Shown here in pieces: positions 1 through 6,188 of a DNA stretch of 6,188 bases. This stretch comes from MGR-bin208 sp043779285 (GTDB lineage: Bacteria; Bacteroidota; Bacteroidia; Chitinophagales; Chitinophagaceae), in NCBI GenBank assembly GCA_043779285.1, contig JAYWEL010000010.1, forward strand, positions 1 through 6,188, in the 5' to 3' direction. Position 1 is the first letter of the stretch, and every line of letters begins with the position of its first letter. Under the pieces are notes generated by a model. It searched no databases and had not been told where the DNA came from. It saw only the letters and a program-made list of their open reading frames with translations. Both the position numbers and the translations under genes were made by a program.

Positions 1-332
1 ATTCTGCGGGCAGAAAGTAACTCCTGAGTCCGAATCATTCCCAATTCGATTCCTTGTTCATTACCAATCAAATTTTGGCCACCATCACCACGTGTTACAG
101 ATAGATAGCCCGTTCTGTATAATTTATCTTTTGACAAGTATGTCAGAAGTCTTGTGTTTTCGTCATCGGGGTGTGCAGCCACATATAATACAGAACCCAA
201 TACTTTTAATTTCTGAATGGCTAAATAAATATCTGCCGAGTTTGTAACCGGTATGGATTGAGCATACAATGTTTTATTAACATTCGTTTGAATCAGACTA
301 AGAACTAAGAATAGAAAAATCAGTTTTCGCAT
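1..332 (-). CDS. PIG-L (LmbE-like) family deacetylase, N-terminal part, cut by the window edge
   Basis: The frame runs on the minus strand from an ATG at 332 to the window edge, giving 110 residues and no stop. Residues 1-25 look like a signal peptide: a basic MRK start, a hydrophobic stretch LIFLFLVLSLI, and a likely cut after LYA before QSIP. The sequence VAAHPDDENTRLL follows at 51-63. It contains the AHPDDE motif of the PIG-L/LmbE family, whose members are zinc-dependent N-deacetylases of GlcNAc-type substrates. By comparison with MshB, H54 and D57 should bind zinc and D56 should be the general base. RGDGGQN at 81-87 is also typical of the secreted Bacteroidota forms. The third zinc histidine would lie outside the window. 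An in-frame ATG at 341 (MIQ added) is an alternative start, and I see no ribosome binding site that decides between them. The substrate cannot be told; family assignment is confident. Confidence 0.88.
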   Translation of the reverse strand, partial: MRKLIFLFLVLSLIQTNVNKTLYAQSIPVTNSADIYLAIQKLKVLGSVLYVAAHPDDENTRLLTYLSKDKLYRTGYLSVTRGDGGQNLIGNEQGIELGMIRTQELLSARR

Positions 333-388
333 TTGTATCATCAATATTTACAGGAAGATAAAAGAAGTTTAAAAAATATTATTCTTAA

Positions 389-419
389 AAAAGATAAGCG
401 GTAAAAACCGCTTATCAAA
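389..419 (-). promoter_or_regulatory. Candidate Bacteroidota-type promoter for the PIG-L gene, overlapping the terminator
   Basis: On the minus strand TTTG (419-416) is followed after exactly 19 bases by TATCTTTT (396-389). The Bacteroidota consensus is TTTG, about 19 bases, TAnnTTTG, so all four bases of the first element and five of the six fixed bases of the second match. Transcription would start near 380-385 and leave a leader of about 40-50 bases before the PIG-L start. Both elements sit within or next to the hairpin of the M14 terminator. The T-runs of the terminator make a chance match fairly likely, so this is only a candidate. Confidence 0.3.
393..416 (-). terminator. Rho-independent terminator of the M14 peptidase gene
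   Basis: A perfect 10-bp inverted repeat, GATAAGCGGT and ACCGCTTATC, surrounds a 4-base loop. Read on the minus strand, the stem is followed directly by six Ts (392-387). It begins 11 bases after the TAA stop of the M14 gene, where an intrinsic terminator is expected. On the plus strand only four As follow, so it acts in the minus direction. It separates the M14 gene from the PIG-L gene 50-60 bases further on. Confidence 0.87.
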
Positions 420-427
420 ATTCATTT

Positions 428-2944
428 TTATTGCCCAACCAGGAATACCGCATTCGTAAACATTAGCTTTCCATTCTCCCAGAAACTGCGGAACAATAAA
501 TCATCGGTCAGATAGGTGATTGTACCCGCACCAATGTTCTGAACGCCAAATAACATACCGTCTTTCAGTTTTTCTCTTAGCTTAGAGCCAACAAATCCGG
601 CAACCTGATTTTCTTTTTTAATGACTCCAACATTCCACCCCTGCTCTTTTATGAATTCATAAATCTTATTATCTCTTTTTAATGTATAATAAAATTCGGG
701 ATAACCAAAAGCCAGTGGATGTGTATTATCAATATCTGTTTTATAGATTGAGCCTGCAGTTAAATCCCGGATCGCATCTCTATCCCGATCATCAAATTTT
801 TTAAGCTCCTCATATAATTCCGGTTTTTTTTCGTCGTCCTTTTTTACTTTGATTGCCCAATCCAGTTTTGCTAAAAGCGAAACAGCGTTTTCCATTGCAA
901 TGAGGCGTCCACCTTTGCTTATCCAATCTTTTAATTGATCGGTTGTTGTTTTATCACTCAATAATCGATAATTGCCATCAGGCAAAATCAATACGTCATA
1001 ATTATCAAGTTTCAACCTGCCAAAATCATTGGCATTGATCATGGATACGGGATAATCTATCACTTGTTCGAAAAAATGCCATACTTCTCCGGCTTCTAAA
1101 GAACCTACCGTTTCACCTGTCAAACAGGCAATCCGTGGTGCTTTCATCGGATGTACTTTGCCACTTCCAAAATCATATCCCTTATCAACGAACCCGGATG
1201 AAACAGCCATTAATTGCACCTCATTGGCAGTACAATGTTTTGCAACCGTTTTCCATAAAGTATTGCCAAATTTTTCATTGCCGATTTTAAGGATGATGAT
1301 AGACCCTCTGTCATATTTTTTCCCATCTATTTCAAAAGGATTGTCGGCAAAACGCAAACGAATACCTTCTTTTAATAACTGAGCAGTTACTTTAGCCGAT
1401 TGCATCCCTTTCCAGGGTATAATAGCTCCGTAGTTGATTGAAATTTCATTGTTGACTTTTGCAAATGAAAAGTCAGTACCTGCAGACAGTATAGGTTGTT
1501 TAAAAGCATAGGCCTGTATGCCATAAACATACGGTAGTGACCAAGCAGTAATATCATACGTAGCTGAATCAACCAAACGGCTCCTCGGTTCAAATAATAC
1601 ATTCAACAAAGCACTTCTGGGTTGTTGGCTATTGATTAGAATATCATCAGAACCAATTGTAATAGATTCTTCTTTCCCGGTAAAATAATTATACCCTTTT
1701 GCTATTGATTGCTTTGTGGTAGAATATTTTATTTCATTTTTATTCAAAAGTTCCAGCAAGCTTACGATCCTTTCCTTATTTTCAGGAATGTTTTTGATAA
1801 CATACGATTTGTATTCCCCGATTCCTTTATTTATAGCTTCGGAAAAATATTTTTTAAATTCGGAAGTCAGTTTACCGGCATTCAAAGAAGAAATTTCAAT
1901 GGTACTTAATGAAGTGGTGAAATGATGTGTAGCCCTATCCAATAAAGTGAGTGTATCACCTTCATCATTCAATACAGCAATGCCACCTGCAGGCCCACCA
2001 CCCTGTTCATAGGTCATGCCAATAGCACCGTTGAAAGTTGGGTAAGTATCCCCATAAGAAGGATAGAACAAATCAAAAATTTCTTTGGTGAAATACAACC
2101 AATTATTTGCATCAAAATATTTTGCATGATTCTTTCCGATACTTGTCTGAAAATCTCGCTGCCATCCGGTAATAACATCATGAAATGGTTGTGCTGCCGG
2201 AGCAAAATAATACGGTTGGTTTACTCCTTGCTCATGAAAATCGACATGAATCTGTGGCATCCATTGATTATACACTTTCAGTCTTTGCTGGCTTTCTACT
2301 TGTGTTTGCCAAGCCCAGTCGCGGTTTAAATCAAAATTGTAATGGTTGCTTCTTCCTCCCGGCCAGGGTTCCCGGTGTTCTCTCGACTCTAGTTTTGGAT
2401 TTGCGTTTTTATTCCTTACCGAATTGAACCAGTTTATATACCGTTCTCTGCCATCCGGATTTATACAGGGGTCAATGATAACAACAGTATTCTTCAACCA
2501 TTCTTTTGTTTTGGCATTTGATGGATCCGCAAGTGCAAACAGAGTCATCATGGCAGCTTCAGACGATGATGTTTCGTTACCATGAACATTGTAACTTAAC
2601 CAGACAATGGCTGGATTATTTTCATTTGCTATAAAGCCTGCAGATGATAATCCGGCAGAGGCTAAATTATTTTTTCGTATCAATTCAAGGTTTCTTAAAT
2701 TTTCGGGAGACGAAATAAATGCAAGCATTAAAGGTCTTCCTTCATTTGTTTCACCATAGTTCTGCAATTTCACAGTTGACCTGGCTTCCAATGCGACTGC
2801 ATTAAAATAATTAACAATTTTCCAATGAGGTGTATATTTTTCGCCAATTTTATACCCCAGAAAATCGGAAGGGGATTTTAACTGTGCCGGGAGAGTTATG
2901 GTCAATAATATGAACATGCAAAAAAATAAAGAACGCTTTTTCAT
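428..2944 (-). CDS. Secreted M14 family zinc carboxypeptidase-like metallopeptidase with GATase1-like C-terminal domain
   Basis: This 838-residue protein begins with a signal peptide (basic KKR, hydrophobic core to about residue 19, likely cut after LPA at 20), so it should act in the periplasm or outside. Residues about 40-350 form an M14 carboxypeptidase domain. Aligned by eye to carboxypeptidase A, H121 and E124 (NVHGNE) and H237 (VDFHEQG) are the zinc ligands. R177 and N207-R208 (DLNRDW) would hold the substrate carboxylate. NPDGRERY at 162-169 is a family signature, and E313 (MTYEQGGG) is the catalytic glutamate. All key residues are present, so activity is expected. The protein is much longer than a plain M14 domain. 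Residues about 603-690 resemble a glutamine-amidotransferase-like Rossmann domain, but I see no cysteine at the expected nucleophile turn (GGRLIAM, 678-684), so that part is probably not an amidotransferase. A terminator lies on each side, suggesting a single-gene unit. I found no convincing promoter in the 57 bases nearest the start. The peptide substrate is unknown. Confidence 0.93.
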   Translation of the reverse strand: MKKRSLFFCMFILLTITLPAQLKSPSDFLGYKIGEKYTPHWKIVNYFNAVALEARSTVKLQNYGETNEGRPLMLAFISSPENLRNLELIRKNNLASAGLSSAGFIANENNPAIVWLSYNVHGNETSSSEAAMMTLFALADPSNAKTKEWLKNTVVIIDPCINPDGRERYINWFNSVRNKNANPKLESREHREPWPGGRSNHYNFDLNRDWAWQTQVESQQRLKVYNQWMPQIHVDFHEQGVNQPYYFAPAAQPFHDVITGWQRDFQTSIGKNHAKYFDANNWLYFTKEIFDLFYPSYGDTYPTFNGAIGMTYEQGGGPAGGIAVLNDEGDTLTLLDRATHHFTTSLSTIEISSLNAGKLTSEFKKYFSEAINKGIGEYKSYVIKNIPENKERIVSLLELLNKNEIKYSTTKQSIAKGYNYFTGKEESITIGSDDILINSQQPRSALLNVLFEPRSRLVDSATYDITAWSLPYVYGIQAYAFKQPILSAGTDFSFAKVNNEISINYGAIIPWKGMQSAKVTAQLLKEGIRLRFADNPFEIDGKKYDRGSIIILKIGNEKFGNTLWKTVAKHCTANEVQLMAVSSGFVDKGYDFGSGKVHPMKAPRIACLTGETVGSLEAGEVWHFFEQVIDYPVSMINANDFGRLKLDNYDVLILPDGNYRLLSDKTTTDQLKDWISKGGRLIAMENAVSLLAKLDWAIKVKKDDEKKPELYEELKKFDDRDRDAIRDLTAGSIYKTDIDNTHPLAFGYPEFYYTLKRDNKIYEFIKEQGWNVGVIKKENQVAGFVGSKLREKLKDGMLFGVQNIGAGTITYLTDDLLFRSFWENGKLMFTNAVFLVGQ

Positions 2945-3042
2945 TTACGGTTGATTTATATTTTTTTAAAATATTTGATCAATAAAATATTGATATCTGT
3001 TCAAAAATCGGTGATTCTATTTAATAATTAAAAATGTTTTAA

Positions 3043-3086
3043 AAACTAATAAGCCATTCACCCTTAGGCGAATGGCTTATTAGTTT
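3043..3086 (-). terminator. Rho-independent terminator of the TonB-dependent receptor gene
   Basis: A perfect 17-bp inverted repeat (3043-3059 with 3070-3086) encloses a 10-base loop in which two further C-G pairs are possible. It begins 12 bases after the TAA stop of the receptor gene at 3099. On the minus strand the stem runs into Ts (the stem ends TTT, then TT, then AAAACATTTTT), which fits an intrinsic terminator. On the plus strand the following sequence, ATTCTTGTATATTT, is a poorer T-tract. No gene on the plus strand needs it. Confidence 0.88.
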
Positions 3087-3098
3087 ATTCTTGTATAT

Positions 3099-5936
3099 TT
3101 ATTTGGTATTAAAACTCCATTTCAATCGGGCAAAAAAGTATGAACCGTTAAAGCCCATTTGCTGTACACGACGGCTGTAAACAAATCTTCCTAAACTCAT
3201 GTTTCCACTATGTATATGCCTGTCCTGATAAATATCAAATAGGTTATTGGCACCTACTGTAAATCCAACATCAGATATCAACTGATAAGATAATGATAAA
3301 TCCGTAACCGTTTTTGCTGAGAATGTTTGATCTAATGTTTCTCTATTACCAGTAAATGCATTGATAGGGAAAGCTCCTGGATTTGCCGGATTAATAGATG
3401 GATCCAGATATTGCACTTCGCCAAAATTGACAAAACGCAACATCGCTCCAAACTTTCCATACTTATAATTAAAAGTCAAATTCACTTTGTTTTGCGGGTT
3501 AGCCACTTCAACACGGCTTTGATCTTCCCGATTAAAGTAATTTCCAAGCTGGCCACTGTTTATTAAAACATCTGAAGCATGAATTATTGGTTTACCGGAT
3601 GCATCTTTTTTCACCTGGTTGTCAATGATAGTCATTGCAAAAGAAGTGCGTAAAGAATGTTTCTTGGCAAATGTTGTTGTATAAGTCATTACTGCTTCAA
3701 ATCCACGAGCCCGGGTGTCAATAGCATTGGTAAAAACATTTGCTACGCTTGCACCTACATCTCTAAGTTGTTGTTGTAATGCAGCATTTGACCCACCGGA
3801 AAAATTATTGGTCAAAACAATTCTATTGTCTATATCTATCTGATATGCATCCACCGTTATTTCAAATCCTTTAAAAGGTTTTGCTGTTAATCCAACAGAA
3901 TAACTGTTACTGGTTTCTTCCTGCAATTTGGGGATGCCCAAAATTTCTGCAACTTTACTGTCATTGGTAAACGTTCCACTTTCAACAGGAACAAGTACAC
4001 CAGCCTGAGAAACAAATAATGTATTTGTTTTAGCATAAAAACGCTGTTGCATGGATGGTGCCCTGAAACCAGAACTGGTAGAAGCCCGCAGATTAAAATT
4101 GTCACTGAATTTATACCGGGAAGCTAATTTATAATTCAATGTAGAACCAAAATCGGAATAATTTTCAAAACGCAATGCACCTGTTACTAAGAATTTTTTA
4201 GAGATGTCCTGCTCCAGGTCAAGATAAATAGCTTTTGAATTTCTGGTTTTACCATCACCTAGCGTATTAATAAATCCTGCAAATACCTGCGATCCTGCAG
4301 GCACACCACTTGGTACATTATAGTTTTTATAAGATGCTTCTTCGCCACTTCTCATGCCAAATCCATCCACCCGGTATTCCAACCCCATGGCTACGTTTAA
4401 TCCTTCCAGTACTTTATAGTTTCTAGACAAATCGGCATTCAAAGTATTTTGCCAATATTTCAAACCACCTGCATCAAAACTTTTCTGATAAGTTCCCGGA
4501 CTGGTATATTGAGTATAATTGGCTGAATTATCGATTGTAAAATCGAATTTATTTGAACCAAACGTATTACTTAAATCAAAATTCCAATCCTGCATTTTTG
4601 TTTTAAATCCAACGGAAGATGAAAGATCCAGCAGATTTGAATTTATCTCTGGAAGAAATCCGTTTGGATAAACAGCGAAAACATTAGTTCTTACAGCAGC
4701 TGGTACTGCATTGGGATAACGGTAAAAACCAGCTCCATTCCCATTCTTATTGCTAAAACCTCCAAAAGCATAAACTTCTCCATGTTTACCTACCGGATAT
4801 GAGAAATTATAAAATACAGATCCCCCTTTCATTTCTGAATTCCCGATATTCATATCAAAATTATTCCTGGTTAATCCCCGTGCAGACATAATAGAATCAT
4901 CTCTTACTTGACCACCCACTGTTGGATAAACCTGACCGGTATAAGTTCCTGTCCTGTTTGATCTTTCTCTTTTGATATATTCCCCAGTTAAATTCAAATA
5001 ACCTTTTCCGATATTAAATCCATAACCCAAGGAAGCTTGAAAAACGCCTCCATCATTTACTTTTACGGATGGGTCATCTGTTTTATTGTTTATTTTATAT
5101 AATGCATAATTTTTATCATAGCTGGTCATGTTTTGACCATAACTGATACTTGCATCCAAAACACCGGTATTCTTTTTTAAAATAATATTGATAACCCCTG
5201 CAATCGCATCTGAACCATATTGTGCTGCAGCACCATCTCTTAATACTTCTATTCGTTCAACAGCCGTTGCCGGAATTGCACTCATATCTGTTCCAACTTG
5301 TCCTCTGTTTACCGTACCATTAACATTAACCAACGAAGACTGGTGACGACGTTTTCCATTTATTAAAACCAAAACCTGATCGGTGCCTAATCCTCTTAAC
5401 TGGGCAGGATCTACGTGGTCTGTACCATCCGAAATAGTTTGTCTTGCCGATTGAAAAGAAGGAGCAACAAAATTGATGATTTGATTCAAATCGACCTGGC
5501 CAATATCTGATAGTATAGATGAAATAGGAATGACATCCACTGGCACAGGCGTATTTACTCTTGTTCGGCTTGGGTTTCTGGAACCGGTAATAGTAACATT
5601 GGTTAAATCTCCTGAAAGAGCTAGTGTAAGATCCAGATTAGTTGTGGCATTTTCAGTAACCATTATTTCTGTTCTTTGTGTTGTATAACCTACAAAAGAT
5701 CCTATTAGTACATGCTTGCCAGCCTTTGCCGAAAAACTGTAATTTCCATTAGCATCAGTTACTGATCCTGTTTTTACGCCCTATAATTGAACAGAAGCAC
5801 CTGCCAATGGCGTTCCGGCTGCATCTTTAACCACACCTTTTATTGTACCATTTTGAGCGTATGCAAAAAAAGAAAGTAAAAGTAGAGGCATCAATAATTT
5901 AAAATTTCGGAGAAAACGCAGATTGTCCTTAAACAT
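3099..5936 (-). CDS. TonB-dependent outer-membrane receptor, frame interrupted by an amber codon at position 52
   Basis: Read from the ATG at 5936, the gene would encode 945 residues if codon 52 (5783-5781, TAG) were read through; the frame is otherwise open. Residues 1-27 form a signal peptide ending FAYA before QNG. Residues about 30-108 are a carboxypeptidase-regulatory-like beta-sandwich (GTIKGVVKDAAGTPLAGASV, then TDANGNYSF, then VGYTT). NVTITGSR at 113-120 resembles a TonB box. The plug (about 125-262) has LRGLGTDQVLVLINGKRRH at 180-198 and RIEVLRDGAAAQYGSDAIAG starting at 228. The rest is a beta-barrel ending in FARLKWSFNTK, as expected for outer-membrane insertion. Such receptors import bulky ligands using TonB-ExbBD energy; the ligand here is unknown and there is no SusD partner. 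I chose 5936 because only this start supplies a signal peptide and the whole regulatory domain. The ATG at 5663 (codon 92) gives an uninterrupted 854-residue frame, but that product could not be exported. The locus is therefore a recent pseudogene, a readthrough case or a sequence error. Confidence 0.88.
5781..5936 (-). pseudogene. 5' fragment of the receptor gene: signal peptide and half of the regulatory-like domain, ending at TAG
   Basis: This short frame encodes 51 residues from MFKDNLRFLR to GASVQL and stops at TAG (5783-5781). It holds the signal peptide (hydrophobic LLMPLLLLSFF, cut after AYA) and the first strands of the carboxypeptidase-regulatory-like domain. The next codons in the same frame, GVKTGSVTDANGNYSF, continue that domain without a gap, so the two parts are one gene split by a base substitution and not by an insertion or deletion. 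In related domains this position is usually polar, often Lys or Gln, and AAG or CAG lies one base from TAG. Alone, the fragment would give a short exported peptide with no expected function. An in-frame ATG at codon 16 is a weaker start because it drops the basic N-terminal region. Confidence 0.75.
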
Positions 5937-6011
5937 AACTTTTAGTTTTAGCTAGAAAAATATAATGAAATTTAGTTGAGATAGAATATCGGAATCAAGA
6001 TATAAGATTCG

Positions 6012-6042
6012 TAAATGTAGCAATTAAAAAAATATAGCCAAG
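6012..6042 (-). promoter_or_regulatory. Candidate Bacteroidota-type promoter of the receptor gene
   Basis: On the minus strand CTTG (6042-6039) and TACATTTA (6019-6012) are separated by exactly 19 bases. Compared with TTTG and TAnnTTTG, three of four and five of six fixed bases agree. Transcription would begin near 6005, leaving a leader of roughly 70 bases before the ATG at 5936. The leader is AT-rich and I see no clear riboswitch or operator in it. In sequence this AT-rich a chance match is possible. Confidence 0.35.
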
Positions 6043-6156
6043 TAATTTTAAAACCAGATTACGCAATAGCATTTTAAAAAATCCATATTTCTAATTTCAT
6101 AATCTCTTGTATTCCTTATCTGCATTAGCTTATATTGAATTTAACCATAAAAAATC

Positions 6157-6175
6157 TCTAATGCTACGCATTAGA
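6157..6175 (-). terminator. Probable terminator of a minus-strand gene beyond the right edge
   Basis: TCTAATGC and GCATTAGA form a perfect 8-bp stem around a 3-base loop. Read on the minus strand, the stem is followed by GA and then six Ts (6154-6149), which fits a short intrinsic terminator. No gene inside the window ends here, so it would belong to a minus-strand gene lying to the right. On the plus strand no T-run follows. The stem is short and only moderately GC-rich, so the call is less sure than the two other terminators. Confidence 0.45.
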
Positions 6176-6188
6176 AAATATATGCCAC

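Noticed and set aside
1158..2585. Several plus-strand and other-frame open stretches of about 60-80 codons inside the M14 gene, and one at 3887-4105 inside the receptor gene
   Set aside because: They lie antisense or out of frame to genes with clear domain motifs, have no recognisable protein features, and are expected by chance opposite long AT-rich genes.
2975..2982. Palindrome TTGATCAA upstream of the M14 start, near partly repeated ATATT and GAT strings
   Set aside because: An 8-base palindrome in such AT-rich sequence is expected by chance and I recognise no operator for which it would be the site.
2945..3042. Promoter for the M14 gene
   Set aside because: A TTTG lies near 3003-3006, but no TAnnTTTG-like element occurs at suitable spacing, so I do not call one, although a promoter must exist if the upstream terminator is efficient.
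5781..5783. TAG recoded as a sense codon throughout the genome, as in some phages
   Set aside because: Both complete genes end in TAA and neither the M14 frame nor the rest of the receptor contains another in-frame TAG. One isolated TAG in a host-type gene is better explained by mutation, error or local readthrough.
6048..6125. A 25-codon minus-strand frame upstream of the receptor gene
   Set aside because: It is short, with no ribosome binding site or recognisable features, and lies next to the candidate promoter at 6012-6042, so a leader peptide cannot be supported.
6122..6174. Repeated GCATTAG strings (6122-6128, 6168-6174) as an attachment site or terminal repeat
   Set aside because: The second copy is one arm of the hairpin at 6157-6175; two 7-base copies with no associated integrase or transposase do not support a mobile element.

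Overview
The window looks like an AT-rich stretch of a Bacteroidota chromosome, possibly Chitinophagales-like. The reasons are a TonB-dependent receptor carrying an N-terminal carboxypeptidase-regulatory-like domain, large secreted M14 and PIG-L enzymes of the type common in that phylum, start codons without clear Shine-Dalgarno sequences, and promoter candidates resembling the Bacteroidota -33/-7 pattern (TTTG, about 19 bases, TAnnTTTG). The exact family is inference from general resemblance, not from a search.

Every gene I can support lies on the minus strand, so the order of transcription is right to left. From the right: a short hairpin with a T-run (6157-6175) probably ends a gene outside the window. 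An AT-rich leader with a candidate promoter follows. Next comes a TonB-dependent outer-membrane receptor gene (5936-3099) whose reading frame is interrupted by one amber codon at 5783-5781. A very strong 17-bp terminator hairpin (3043-3086) closes it. A secreted zinc carboxypeptidase-like protein of family M14 follows (2944-428), with its own 10-bp terminator hairpin (393-416). The last gene is the start of a secreted PIG-L/LmbE-type deacetylase (332 or 341 to beyond position 1), cut by the window edge.

All three products carry an export signal at the reconstructed N-terminus, so they would act in the envelope: the receptor in the outer membrane, the two hydrolases in the periplasm or outside. 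The strong terminators argue that the genes are mostly separate transcription units rather than one operon. A shared role in taking up or remodelling an amide- or peptide-containing substrate is possible but is only inference.

The most notable feature is the amber codon in the receptor gene. The 51 codons before it encode the signal peptide and the first half of the regulatory-like domain, and the frame after it runs open to the end of the barrel. An automatic call would probably start the gene at the internal ATG at 5663 and so produce a receptor with no signal peptide. I see no mobile element, CRISPR array, tRNA, rRNA or clearly new biological system here.
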